DNA of 64,000 nucleotides, taken from Micavibrio sp. (GTDB lineage Bacteria; Pseudomonadota; Alphaproteobacteria; Micavibrionales; UBA9664). The notes under the pieces are model-generated. The model was not told where the DNA came from, ran no database searches, and worked only from the letters and a program-made list of their open reading frames with translations. The position numbers were made by a program, and so were the translations under genes. The stretch lies in contig PAAR01000006.1 in assembly GCA_002699085.1 (NCBI GenBank), positions 49,063-113,062 on the forward strand, read 5' to 3'. Shown here piece after piece: positions 29,801 to 39,195 of this stretch (the stretch's first letter is position 1; every line of letters begins with the position of its first letter).

Positions 29801-30120
29801 AAGACCAATGGTTAGTAATTTTTGATGACGCAAAAGTCAAAAGCTCTTCACTCGGTCTTACTTTTGCAGGCACAACTAATATTGATGAAAAAACATTAAA
29901 TATCAAAGGTGAGATTATTCCTGTTGCTGGCCTTAATAATTTAGTCAATGAAATTCCTGTAATCGGCCAAGTTCTTACAGGCGGTAAAGATTCTGCTCTT
30001 TTCGCAGCACGTTACAGCATAAAAGGGTCTGACAAAGATCCTGAAATCCGTATTAATCCCCTATCAGCAATCACCCCAGGTTTTTTAAGAGGGTTTCTTT
30101 TTGGTGATGAAAAAAAATAA
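26827..30120 (+). CDS. AsmA-like/DUF3971 (YhdP-type) envelope protein
   Basis: 1097 aa; single N-terminal TM, long repetitive beta-like body, C-terminal AsmA-like region (GLNNLVNEIPVIGQVLTGGKDSALFAARYSIKGSDKDPEIRINPLSAITPGFLR). Confidence 0.85.
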   Translation: MNVKSEPPEQSIDTPSTAPAKKLSIGRIFLHDIFEMIGILLLVLGGLVFAAFFYLHNKNVSLEPIKHIVEERLSNPAESLVVNIGNLDLAWPDLEKPLLLQASNITATKYGEEPFFSVSNASFELYFLDLILGRIALKSATLENPTIKLLHMGKHHYRLSMADIANPPIITETATNEIENDDAIKNDKQIINDFFHYFSTAPEKLPSAYRRTKEIALIDADIQLIDIKADKTLQPQAVNILIDRDETDIKATIKLGLDKEYGENAFITFSGDYDSLKQKGSLNLSFDKIDIPELLYDWIGVDSLEKIRGIFSGDANIGFTLSDGLKNINFSLTSDEAVFHEDKTVTLTMKPFLIEGKAEDRDEKGFNILVEKAVLGEGRNLSASVSFAPDPANIELHLKVPSIETDFIETIWPKPAADKETPLIYTWLVEKINNGTYKDVSASIILDGTLREDKPNLNTAYPWSYNWNFNEDKLKVEFGFKDIDVRYLDSLPQVEKSSGTGSLANDSMQLNIAAATLNKDIVLKEPAIFKFQDFMKVGAGHAETTLALKGPLSSVLSYLSNPPISIQERIEFEPADVKGDADFTVALKFPTVKDLKKEDVHIQVNGTVNNTTLPAVLGHLPLSDGPFTIDTDGREFKLSGKGYLGGTPIDLNWHQFLRAVEGDPYLRRIEAKTRASLPLQKIFGLDLTGFTSDEIPVDVVHVKKTESLASLDVNADLSPVALSINFFDYMKEKDKKAQLQFQADLLNEKIKSISNLSLEGPALYVIGKDLKFNDASTFLPQSGTFVPFDIGDTKSEIRLKPINDAVQIDVLATALDAGGFINQDKGGLKGLLPALIIRTKADKLYLKNGEFFEKSEFQFKQNKDGNISNIQLQGLSSGKPVSLSFNPDQPENPERLKFSSENAGATLRALGLYNDMRGGVISVAGTGRNPEKPEEIKGVMNITGFKVANAPLMAKFLSLLSVQGFFEGAGSGDTDINFDRLGAKFYTEKNAQDQWLVIFDDAKVKSSSLGLTFAGTTNIDEKTLNIKGEIIPVAGLNNLVNEIPVIGQVLTGGKDSALFAARYSIKGSDKDPEIRINPLSAITPGFLRGFLFGDEKK

Positions 30121-30122
30121 TT

Positions 30123-30491
30123 TTACGATTTAACCCGCAATGGGCCAATTTTTTCGCCTGCTAATATATGCATGTGAAAATGTGGCACTTCTTGTCCACC
30201 ATGCTCGCCTGTGTTTGCAATCAATCTGTACCCTTTTTGCGCCAAATGATGGTCTTTAATAATCTGGCCCAGCGCTCGAAAAAAGGCAGTCACTTCTTCT
30301 GCTGAAGCATTAATTGAGAAATCATCAGCCGAGATATATTTTCCTTTTGGTATCACTAGAATATGAGTAGGTGCATGCGGCGCTATATCATTGAAAGCCA
30401 ACACATGCTCATCCTCATAAACTTTATCACATGGTACTTCACCACGTAATATTTTTGCGAATATGTTCTCTATATCGTAATTTATGCTCAT
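30123..30491 (-). CDS. HIT family (histidine triad) nucleotide-binding protein
   Basis: 122 aa; IFAKILRGEVPCDKVYEDEHVLAFNDIAPHAPTHILVIPK, HFHMHILAG. Confidence 0.95.
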   Translation of the reverse strand: MSINYDIENIFAKILRGEVPCDKVYEDEHVLAFNDIAPHAPTHILVIPKGKYISADDFSINASAEEVTAFFRALGQIIKDHHLAQKGYRLIANTGEHGGQEVPHFHMHILAGEKIGPLRVKS

Positions 30492-30570
30492 ACTATATCT
30501 CTATCAGAATAGAAAATATTTGCAATATTGTGAAAGGGGCTTTAGTCTTTTCATAAAAAGGGAGATGAAA

Positions 30571-31431
30571 ATGGCCGTTGAGTTAAAAATGCCATTTAGT
30601 GCAGCCATAGACAACGCACAGAAAAATTTTGACGCCGTGCATATTTGTGCCGTAGCTAGTTATATTTTTCTAATCGTTAAACAATCTGGCTTGTATATTC
30701 CTTCTGAGCCCATTAATAACGCTGCCAATCAACTCCTCAATCGTGGCTTAGATTTATATGACCTGCCACTCAACCAGAAATTTGCTTTTTTAACCGATCA
30801 TATATTCACCGTACCAGAGTTAGAAGAACTAGAAGGCGCCTCTTCTCATTACGAAAAAGATCTTAAAAACTGCCTCAGCTCTCTTCATAAAATTATGAAT
30901 GCTAGCTACACCGCCGTTGAACAAGAACGTCTTCGCAATGGACAAACAAATTACGAAGATGTTGATGATGTTGACATGACTTATGATGATAATATCCACG
31001 ATAGTCGTGTCAAAGATGCTGCTGTTTATTTTTCACCTGTTGAAACATTAAAACTTGCCCGCTTTTTTGGCCAAGTTCTAGTTCAAACAATGCCCAAAGC
31101 ACGTGGTAAAAAAGAAAATAAACGATTAATTGCTCTAGAGCCATTTAATGAAAATATGCGGATGCTTAAAAATTCACGCGCACAAGCAACAAATGAAAAT
31201 GGCCAAAACAGAATACTTGATCTACTGAGTGAGACTGGACAATCCTATATTATGCTTTTCCATCAGTTGGAAGAAATTGGCTATAAACAACCGCTTATGC
31301 TAATAGCCCTACATGCAATGTCAGAGCTATGTTTAAGCTATTCCCATAAAGCAGATATTATTGATTTCCCAACGGAAGAAAAACACTCTGCACAGATTAT
31401 TTCTTTTGAAGAACGACGTCTCACAAAATAA
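30571..31431 (+). CDS. Hypothetical protein, tandem paralog A
   Basis: Start MAVELKMPFSAAIDNAQKNFDAVHICAVASYIFLI, SD AGGGAGATG upstream (ORF-track start 30484 overlaps hit gene); paralogous to the next ORF. Confidence 0.75.
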   Translation: MAVELKMPFSAAIDNAQKNFDAVHICAVASYIFLIVKQSGLYIPSEPINNAANQLLNRGLDLYDLPLNQKFAFLTDHIFTVPELEELEGASSHYEKDLKNCLSSLHKIMNASYTAVEQERLRNGQTNYEDVDDVDMTYDDNIHDSRVKDAAVYFSPVETLKLARFFGQVLVQTMPKARGKKENKRLIALEPFNENMRMLKNSRAQATNENGQNRILDLLSETGQSYIMLFHQLEEIGYKQPLMLIALHAMSELCLSYSHKADIIDFPTEEKHSAQIISFEERRLTK

Positions 31432-31485
31432 TATTTGCAATTCTACACAGCGATCATTATTGTTTTTCATAAATAAAGAGGGATT

Positions 31486-32412
31486 ATGTCTGTAGAATTA
31501 AATATGCCGTTCAGCCGTGCAGTTGACGCTGCCAAAAATAATTTTGATGCGACCTATATTTGCACTGTTGCGAGTTATATTTACATTCTTCTAACGCACC
31601 CAGATAATCCTTTATTACAAAAACTTCACGAAGATACTTTTTCAAATAAAGAAACACTTACCCGTATGACTGCTGCCGCTAATCTTCTTATTAGTCGCGG
31701 CGAAAAAATATCTTCTATAAATGATGAAAATGCGAAAACATATATTGAAACGACGCAATTTCTCTCAGAAACACTCATTTCTTTTATCCAACATTTACCT
31801 GATAAACGTACATTTAAAGGACAGGATAATATAGAATATTTACTAGGCTTGCTTGAACCACTGCTTCGTGAAACAGAGGCCGCTATAGAACAAACAGAAA
31901 ATGATGAAATAGATAATAGGTATAATACGGAACAGCAAGATGATGATATTGGTTACCAATCGTCTGATTATAGCTCTGCAGCAGACGCATCACAATATTT
32001 CTCGCCCCTAAGCACACTTTATTTTGCTGCAGCATTTTCTGAATTCATCATGGACTTTTTTCCTTATGATTACACAGAAGAAGTAGATGACGCATTTACG
32101 GCGCTGTCAAAGGTTTTAAAAAAATATGAAAACTTTGAAGACGGCGTGATGACAGCTCAAGATCAAAACGATGTATTGGATATGCTTTTTGATTTTGGTG
32201 ACGCCTTAAATACATTTTCGGAAGAGTTGCTCGATAATGCTTATGACTTCCCAGCGCTTATTTTAGCGGCGCAAGCAATGGATGAGCTTTGTTACATCTA
32301 TAATCCGGATTTTGGCAAAGCTACAGCTCAAGAGACAAAGCCAAACACTTCTGATAATGAAAGAACAGTTATTTATCCTACGGCCTTTCATCCACACTTA
32401 AAAAATAAGTGA
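31486..32412 (+). CDS. Hypothetical protein, tandem paralog B
   Basis: MSVELNMPFSRAVDAAKNNFDATYICTVASYIYIL aligned to paralog A; shared (A)xYFSPxxTLxxAxxF segment. Confidence 0.75.
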   Translation: MSVELNMPFSRAVDAAKNNFDATYICTVASYIYILLTHPDNPLLQKLHEDTFSNKETLTRMTAAANLLISRGEKISSINDENAKTYIETTQFLSETLISFIQHLPDKRTFKGQDNIEYLLGLLEPLLRETEAAIEQTENDEIDNRYNTEQQDDDIGYQSSDYSSAADASQYFSPLSTLYFAAAFSEFIMDFFPYDYTEEVDDAFTALSKVLKKYENFEDGVMTAQDQNDVLDMLFDFGDALNTFSEELLDNAYDFPALILAAQAMDELCYIYNPDFGKATAQETKPNTSDNERTVIYPTAFHPHLKNK

Positions 32413-32437
32413 TCCTGTTTTGTAATCCTGATACGCT

Positions 32438-33784
32438 GTGTGCATGGATCGACAAGCACCTATCTCTAATCTACCTGAATGGTCGGTATCAGAAATTTCT
32501 GATGCATTAAAACGGACAGTTGAAGATAATTTTACTCATATTCGTGTGCGTGGTGAGTTAAGTGGCGTTAAACAAGCGGCAAGTGGTCATCTTTATGCCG
32601 ACCTCAAAGACGACAAAGCCGTCCTGAATATTATTTGTTGGAAATATACAATGCCGCGACTTTCTGTTGCGCCCGCCGAAGGGTTAGAGGTTATCTGTAC
32701 AGGCAAACTAACCACCTATCCAGGACGTTCAAACTATCAGATGATTATTGAGAATATGGAGCTGGCTGGCGAAGGTGCTCTTCTTAAAATGCTAGAGATG
32801 CGTAAAAAACAACTCGCCGCTGAAGGCTTGTTTGCGCCTGAGCGAAAAAAGCCACTACCTTATATTCCACAACGTATCGGTGTTGTCACCTCGCCAACAG
32901 GCTCGGTTATCCGTGATATTCTCCACCGTTTAAGAGAGCGTTTTCCACGTCATGTCATGGTATGGCCTGCCAAAGTACAGGGTGAAGGGGCAGCTGATGA
33001 GATCACCGCCGGCATTAACGGTTTTAATGCCATGCCAGAGGGACAACGCCCTGATCTTATTATTGTTGCACGTGGCGGTGGTTCTTTGGAAGATTTAATG
33101 CCGTTTAATGAAGAAAATGTTGTTCGTGCAACGGCTAACTCGCTCATTCCAATTATTTCCGCCGTTGGACATGAAACCGATACCACCCTGATTGATTACG
33201 CATCTGATTTACGGGCACCAACACCAACAGGCGCAGCAGAAATCGCCGTACCACGTCGTGATGAATTATTAGCCTCCGTCATGGATAATGAAAGACGGTT
33301 ACTCAATGCTGCGTCAAGACTGCTCACTACAACCAAAGAAAAGCTAAATCTTTTAAGTCGTGGCCTACGTGATCCACTTCAGATCTTGGCACAAAAGCAA
33401 CAGAGTTTTGATTATGTGCTACAGCAATTCACCAGTGCTTTTGAAAAAGGTTTAGCAGCAAGACAGTCAAAACTAGCACAACTCACTGCCTCTATCCGCC
33501 TACCAAAAGAGCGTGTTATACAGGCTCAAAATCAATTAAATTTTACAAGCGCTAATCTTCAAAAAGCAGGACAACACCTTATTAAAAACCAAAGTGTCAA
33601 AGTTGAGGGCCTTTCACGTATGTTAGAAAGCCTCTCTTTTGAGCGTGTTTTAGATCGTGGCTATGCGGCTGTATTTGATGCTCAAGACAATATTGTCTCA
33701 AATCCAGATATCTTAAAAGATCAAGATAAGATCAAACTACTGTTTAAAGATAAAAAGCACGTCAATGCTAAAGTAGAAAAATAA
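32438..33784 (+). CDS. xseA: Exodeoxyribonuclease VII large subunit
   Basis: 448 aa (or ATG at 32444); VRGELSGVKQAASGHLYADLKDDKA, RIGVVTSPTGSVIRDILHRLRERFP, RGGGSLEDLMPFNEENVVRA. Confidence 0.96.
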   Translation: MCMDRQAPISNLPEWSVSEISDALKRTVEDNFTHIRVRGELSGVKQAASGHLYADLKDDKAVLNIICWKYTMPRLSVAPAEGLEVICTGKLTTYPGRSNYQMIIENMELAGEGALLKMLEMRKKQLAAEGLFAPERKKPLPYIPQRIGVVTSPTGSVIRDILHRLRERFPRHVMVWPAKVQGEGAADEITAGINGFNAMPEGQRPDLIIVARGGGSLEDLMPFNEENVVRATANSLIPIISAVGHETDTTLIDYASDLRAPTPTGAAEIAVPRRDELLASVMDNERRLLNAASRLLTTTKEKLNLLSRGLRDPLQILAQKQQSFDYVLQQFTSAFEKGLAARQSKLAQLTASIRLPKERVIQAQNQLNFTSANLQKAGQHLIKNQSVKVEGLSRMLESLSFERVLDRGYAAVFDAQDNIVSNPDILKDQDKIKLLFKDKKHVNAKVEK

Positions 33785-33787
33785 AAA

Positions 33788-34135
33788 TTAAAGCCAGTCT
33801 GGACGGGCACCAGGAAGTGCGACCACAAGGCCGTTTAGCTCTTCTTCCATGATAATCTGGCACGAAAGACGAGAGGCTTTTTTTAGATCAAAAGCCAGAT
33901 CGAGCATATCCTCCTCATCTTCGGTGATATCACCCTCTTCTGGTAAAACTTTACTATACCAATCAGGGTGCACATAAACATGACAAGTGGCACAGGCCAG
34001 CGAGCCACCACATGAGCCTTCAATTTCATATATTTTATTATGATGGGCAATTTCCATCACAGATAGACCAAGCGGCGCATCGGCGATACGTTCACTGCCA
34101 TCTTTCATAATAAAAGTCATTGTTGGATTACTCAT
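33788..34135 (-). CDS. 2Fe-2S ferredoxin
   Basis: 115 aa; EGSCGGSLACATCHVYV, LSCQI cysteine ligands. Confidence 0.95.
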   Translation of the reverse strand: MSNPTMTFIMKDGSERIADAPLGLSVMEIAHHNKIYEIEGSCGGSLACATCHVYVHPDWYSKVLPEEGDITEDEEDMLDLAFDLKKASRLSCQIIMEEELNGLVVALPGARPDWL

Positions 34136-34185
34136 GCAGTGAAAATGACAATCTCATCTCTATAAGTCAATCACCTTTCTTTTAA

Positions 34186-34214
34186 TTGACATATTATTTT
34201 ACATAAGGTATAGT
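34186..34214 (+). promoter_or_regulatory. Sigma70 promoter upstream of 34240 gene
   Basis: TTGACA - 17 nt - TATAGT, about 25 nt before ATG 34240, GGAG SD between. Confidence 0.6.
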
Positions 34215-34239
34215 TGCCTCAGAATTTAGGAGTTATGAA

Positions 34240-34659
34240 ATGATGATAGAAGCTGGAAATGATAATGATAGAAAACTTTTAAGAGGCAGAATTATTACAC
34301 GTTTGTGTGATGAATTTGCACGTGCCTTTCCTAAAGCCGTTAGTATTGATCCAGACCTACCGAATATCGATCCATCTCAATCTTTCAGATTAGCTGCTGG
34401 TACAAAAGATATGAGTGGTACAAAATTTGCCGATCGCAATATTACGCATTTCATTCTTCATATTCCTTTGGAAAACGCAGAAGATTTATATCTATTAGTT
34501 CCACTTAATAAATTAGATACTAAAGGAGACCCTCAGAAAGTTGTCGACGATAGTTTTGAACCAGTGACAGGCCGTCCTGTCGCACTTGAATGTATTGTTG
34601 AAAGAAACCAAGAGGGTAATTTATCAAAAGTTACACCAAGAGACCAATATACGTTCTAA
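34240..34659 (+). CDS. Hypothetical protein (139 aa)
   Basis: Clear promoter and SD; convergent 3' overlap with cysteine desulfurase; no recognised domain. Confidence 0.65.
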   Translation: MMIEAGNDNDRKLLRGRIITRLCDEFARAFPKAVSIDPDLPNIDPSQSFRLAAGTKDMSGTKFADRNITHFILHIPLENAEDLYLLVPLNKLDTKGDPQKVVDDSFEPVTGRPVALECIVERNQEGNLSKVTPRDQYTF

Positions 34660-35762
34660 GCTCTAACACGGCTAACGATTTTTTTCCAACGCACTAAAAA
34701 CTCGTCCACTTCTTCTGGTTTAGTATTCCAACCCATGGAAATGCGCAGTGCGCCAAGTGCTTCTTCATCACTTACGCCCATCGCTTTTAACATCGGTGAT
34801 GGCTTCATTGAGCCAGAAGAGCAAGCCGATCCTGTGCTGACCGCTACACCCTCTAAATCAAAATTCATCAATAGCATCGAAGCTTGTTGACCTGGCCAGC
34901 TAATATTGAGTGTGTTTGGCGCACGTGGTGCATCACCTGACATGACTTTCATTTCAGGGACAATCTCTAACATTGAAGCTTGTAATGTATCACGCATCTT
35001 ACCAAGACGTTCAACATAGTCTTCACGTCCAGCTAAGGCCATTTCTAACCCCTTGCCAAAACCAGCAACACCAGCGGCATTTTCTGTGCCTGAGCGACGG
35101 TGGTTCTCTTGCGTACCGCCATGAATCAAACGCGGCGTTTCAGGCGCACAAGCGCCCATAATCAAAGCACCAACCCCTTGAGGGCCACCAATTTTATGGG
35201 CTGAAACCGAAAGATAATCCAAATTCATTGCCTTCATATCAATTTCAATACGGCCCAAAGCCTGCACAGCATCAGAATGCACAAGCACATCATATTTTTT
35301 TGCCAATTTAGCAATTTCAGCAACAGGATTAATAGCGCCCGTTTCTGAATTTACAAAAATCACTGAAATCAACTTAGGCAATGGTCCTTTTTCGAGCATT
35401 TCTTCCAAAGCATTCAAATCGACAATACCATCTTCCGTCACAGGAATCCGTGGGGCATTTGGGATTACATTACGCACCGAACTATGTTCAGCACGGCTTG
35501 TCCAAATATCTTTTTCATCAAAATGTTTTAAAATTGTGTTATTCGCTTCTGAAGCGCCTGAATTAAAAACAACTTGCGAAGGGTCTGTATTAACAGCCTT
35601 AGCCAAAATTTTACGGGCGTGTTCAATATGCTTACGCGCCAAACGACCCCAATAATGGACAGAGGATGGATTGCCAATATCTTTATACACTTCCATCATC
35701 AGCTCTAGTGCTTCGGGTCTCAACGGTGTTGTCGCATTGTAATCAAAATAAAGTCTTTGCAT
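34656..35762 (-). CDS. Cysteine desulfurase (NifS/IscS family)
   Basis: 368 aa; MQRLYFDYNATTPLRPEAL, VSAHKIGGPQGVGALIM, VAVSTGSACSSGSMKPSP. Confidence 0.94.
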   Translation of the reverse strand: MQRLYFDYNATTPLRPEALELMMEVYKDIGNPSSVHYWGRLARKHIEHARKILAKAVNTDPSQVVFNSGASEANNTILKHFDEKDIWTSRAEHSSVRNVIPNAPRIPVTEDGIVDLNALEEMLEKGPLPKLISVIFVNSETGAINPVAEIAKLAKKYDVLVHSDAVQALGRIEIDMKAMNLDYLSVSAHKIGGPQGVGALIMGACAPETPRLIHGGTQENHRRSGTENAAGVAGFGKGLEMALAGREDYVERLGKMRDTLQASMLEIVPEMKVMSGDAPRAPNTLNISWPGQQASMLLMNFDLEGVAVSTGSACSSGSMKPSPMLKAMGVSDEEALGALRISMGWNTKPEEVDEFLVRWKKIVSRVRA

Positions 35763-35913
35763 TTTCTTTTAGCTTTTTCTTTTTTATTTAAAACGGGTCT
35801 AAAAACCGTCATAGCACAATTAAAATGCAAAAACAGTACCAGATTTAAGAGGGTTCACATACTTGGGTATGCATGTACTATAATTTACTTGAAACAGAGC
35901 TATATTCGCTTCG

Positions 35914-36396
35914 ATGAAAAACCGACAACAACACATAAACGAATTAGAAACATCTTTAGAATTTGAAAGAAATTGTTTCAACTTTCTACTCGCAACATTG
36001 CCTTATGCTGTATTGCACATTGATGAAAAATTTTTTATTCGCTCTGCCAATGAATGCGCCCGCCACGTTTTTGGTCTCAAAGATAAATTGCCGGATAATG
36101 CCACTATGTTTGACTTTCTCCATATGGAGAATAAAAAGCAAACACAAGCATTGTTTTTAAAAGCAGATGCTGATCTCATCAGCTTCCACGCTCAATGGCG
36201 ACATATAAATAGCGCCAATAAATATTTTATGTGGGATTGCCTAAGGCGGCCACTCACAAATGGTGATAATGGCTATTTATGTATCGGCAAAGATATCACC
36301 GTTGATTTAGCGATAAACATTGATAATGAACACGAAAATATAGATTTTGCCCAGTCTCTTGACGAGATATCTAAACTTTACGGCAATAATCTTTGA
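35914..36396 (+). CDS. Stand-alone PAS-domain protein
   Basis: 160 aa; LLATLPYAVLHIDEKFFIRSANECARHVFGLKD ... GYLCIGKDITVDLAIN. Confidence 0.65.
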   Translation: MKNRQQHINELETSLEFERNCFNFLLATLPYAVLHIDEKFFIRSANECARHVFGLKDKLPDNATMFDFLHMENKKQTQALFLKADADLISFHAQWRHINSANKYFMWDCLRRPLTNGDNGYLCIGKDITVDLAINIDNEHENIDFAQSLDEISKLYGNNL

Positions 36397-36398
36397 CC

Positions 36399-37010
36399 TT
36401 AAAAATTGATATGATTATTTTGCAGCCCGATAGGGGCTGGAATTGGATCATTCACGAGCTTTCCCGGCAGCCTACCTTCTGATTGCAGCATCTCAACATA
36501 ATTTTCAGCCAAATTCGCATGAGCATAAGCTTGATACTCTAACAATTTACCTAAACTAGAGGCTAGGCTATCAAGATTATCGCATATCTCATGAATCTCT
36601 TGAACGATTGAACCAAAACCATTCAGATTTTCTGGGCTTTCCACCAATAGCTCTTCTTCTACAGCACGCTCATTACCCTTACTTGTTTGATGCTCCTGTG
36701 CATTGATCCATGCACGACCGTAGCGTTCAACAATATCTATCGAGAAATATTTAAGCTCTGTGGCTAATACCGCCAGATCCTGATGACTTGGTTGTGACGC
36801 TAATAAATGGTTAGATAACATGATGCCGCAAAGTCCCAAAGTAATAAGGGCCGTATCAGGTTTTTGATCGGCAATAACCTGATGAAGCGCCAATGCTGTG
36901 TCATCTGTTAAAATGCCAAGCTGAAGAATTTTTTGAAAACTCAACGGCGCAGCCATTTCAACGTATAAAATGCCTAATTCTGGTTGAGTGAGCGTATTTT
37001 CCATGAGCAT
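36399..37010 (-). CDS. Hypothetical protein (203 aa)
   Basis: Single long ORF between neighbours; no recognised domain. Confidence 0.6.
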   Translation of the reverse strand: MLMENTLTQPELGILYVEMAAPLSFQKILQLGILTDDTALALHQVIADQKPDTALITLGLCGIMLSNHLLASQPSHQDLAVLATELKYFSIDIVERYGRAWINAQEHQTSKGNERAVEEELLVESPENLNGFGSIVQEIHEICDNLDSLASSLGKLLEYQAYAHANLAENYVEMLQSEGRLPGKLVNDPIPAPIGLQNNHINF

Positions 37011-37144
37011 AAAGGTAACTGATTCCTTTCCTTTATTAAAAGGCTAGATTGCGAATCTTAAGAGAAAGTTAAGATCGCACTTTATTTGAAAAGAAATTAT
37101 AATTATAGTTTAGTTGAATAAAAGACAATCAAAAGAAAGAATAT

Positions 37145-38680
37145 ATGGCCGTTCAACTACAAACAGTGGCTTTCCGAGGCATTGATGTCATTGATATTGA
37201 AGTGCAAGTTCAAATATCCAACGGTCTACCCGCTTTTAATATTGTTGGTTTAGCTGATAAAGCGGTCGCTGAAAGTAAAGAGCGTATCAGAGCCGCCCTT
37301 CATGCTATGGGCTTATCACTGCCTGCCAAACGGCTTACCGTTAATTTAGCCCCCGCTGATGTCGCCAAAGAAGGTGCCCATTACGACCTGCCGATTGCGC
37401 TGGGATTATTACAAGCCATGAATGTTATTCCATCTGATTGTTTGGAAAACTATATTGTTTTAGGGGAACTTGCCCTTGATGGGCGAATATCAACCATTAA
37501 CGGCGCACTGCCTGCGGCGATCCATGCCCAAAGTCAAAAATCGCATATTATTTGCCCAAAATCCTGTGGTGCAGAAGCCGCTTGGGCAGGAGATTGTGAT
37601 GTTTATGCCCCAGACTCTTTATTACAGCTCATCCAGCACTTAAAGGGCCACGCTCTTTTGCAAACAACAAAGCCAAACTATTCGGCACCACAGGCGCAAC
37701 AAGTGCTTGTTGATATTGCCGATATAAAAGGTCAAGAAACCGCTAAGCGTGCTTTAGAAATTGCTGCGGCTGGTGGGCATAATTTATTGATGATTGGTCC
37801 GCCAGGGGCGGGTAAGTCAATGCTGGCCGAACGGCTGCCTACAATATTGCCGCCCCTCTCACCGATGGAAGCCTTAGATGTTTCCATGATTCATAGCCTC
37901 TCTGGCAATTTGCCAGAAGAAGGTTTAATGCGGGAAAGGCCATATCGTGACCCTCATCATTCGGCCTCACTCCCTGCACTGATTGGCGGTGGCCAAAAAA
38001 TTAAACCGGGAGAAATCAGTCTTGCTCATCGTGGTGTACTCTTTTTAGATGAATTTCCTGAATTCCCTAGAGCTGTACTAGAAGCCCTCCGTCAACCGCT
38101 CGAAAGTGGTAAGACTTTGGTCGCACGTGTGAACCACCATGTAACATACCCCGCCAAATTCCAACTTATTGCCGCTATGAACCCTTGCCGTTGCGGCTAT
38201 CTAGGTGATGCGTCTATGGAATGTAACAAAGCCCCAAGATGTGGCGGTGATTACCAAGCCAAATTATCTGGTCCTATTCTGGATCGTATTGATATCCATA
38301 TTGATCTACCCGCTTTAAGTGTCTCCGAGCTTTCTAATACGCCGCAGGGCGAGAACAGCAAAACTATTTTAAGCCGTGTTGAAGCAGCACGTCTCATTCA
38401 AGCCCAGCGCATCAAAGCACATAATCTAAATGAACAAACCGCTTACACAAATGCTGAAATTCCTGCAGCTAAGGTTGATGAAATTATTATTATTGAGCCA
38501 CAAGCTAAAGCATTACTTACGCAATCAGCAGATAAATTTAAACTCTCTGCTCGTGCTTACCACCGTGTTCTACGGGTGGCACAAACCATCGCTGACTTAT
38601 CAGGTCAGAATTTTGATAAACCGCTTGAAAAGCAGCATATTGCTGAGGCATTATCCTACCGAAGACTCTCGCTACAATGA
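37145..38680 (+). CDS. comM: YifB/ComM family Mg chelatase-like AAA ATPase
   Basis: 511 aa; LPAFNIVGLADKAVAESKERIRAAL, GPPGAGKSMLAERLPTILPPL, NPCRCGYLGD. Confidence 0.96.
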   Translation: MAVQLQTVAFRGIDVIDIEVQVQISNGLPAFNIVGLADKAVAESKERIRAALHAMGLSLPAKRLTVNLAPADVAKEGAHYDLPIALGLLQAMNVIPSDCLENYIVLGELALDGRISTINGALPAAIHAQSQKSHIICPKSCGAEAAWAGDCDVYAPDSLLQLIQHLKGHALLQTTKPNYSAPQAQQVLVDIADIKGQETAKRALEIAAAGGHNLLMIGPPGAGKSMLAERLPTILPPLSPMEALDVSMIHSLSGNLPEEGLMRERPYRDPHHSASLPALIGGGQKIKPGEISLAHRGVLFLDEFPEFPRAVLEALRQPLESGKTLVARVNHHVTYPAKFQLIAAMNPCRCGYLGDASMECNKAPRCGGDYQAKLSGPILDRIDIHIDLPALSVSELSNTPQGENSKTILSRVEAARLIQAQRIKAHNLNEQTAYTNAEIPAAKVDEIIIIEPQAKALLTQSADKFKLSARAYHRVLRVAQTIADLSGQNFDKPLEKQHIAEALSYRRLSLQ

Positions 38681-38760
38681 TCTTTACTTTCTGAGTATTA
38701 TGTCATATATTAGCGAATTCTTAAGGAAATATCAGTATAGTGTTACTGGGGAAGAATAAG

Positions 38761-39195
38761 ATGTTTGCTGGTTCTGAAATAGATAGAAAAACAAATGAAT
38801 CACTCGCTGACTTAAAGCGAGGATTTGGTGCAGGCAAAATCAATTTTTCTGGCCATCAAAATGATATTGGCAATACGCCCGCACCAAAAAACTTTATGGA
38901 CAAGCTCGGTGGCACCGAGCCTATTAAATTTAATGCAAAAGAACCGCTTCCTGAGAAAAACGCTGGTGCTGAAGCAGAGGTCAGCATTCTATTTGGTGCG
39001 CTTGCACCTACAGCTATAAGCATTGCTGAATCATTAGGTGAGCATCGAAGCGATAAAGCTGAAGCTGAAGAGCGTATCGCTTTCCAAAGACAAGAGCTTA
39101 AACCAGCAATTATGCCTGAAAAGCCACAAATGTCCTTTTTTCAGCGGCCACAGCCAACAAGCCCTAAAAGACCCTCTATGGGTGGTGGTTTTTAA
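38761..39195 (+). CDS. Hypothetical protein (~144 aa)
   Basis: MFAGSEIDRKTNESLADLKRG..., GGGGAAG SD upstream of ATG 38761. Confidence 0.6.
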   Translation: MFAGSEIDRKTNESLADLKRGFGAGKINFSGHQNDIGNTPAPKNFMDKLGGTEPIKFNAKEPLPEKNAGAEAEVSILFGALAPTAISIAESLGEHRSDKAEAEERIAFQRQELKPAIMPEKPQMSFFQRPQPTSPKRPSMGGGF

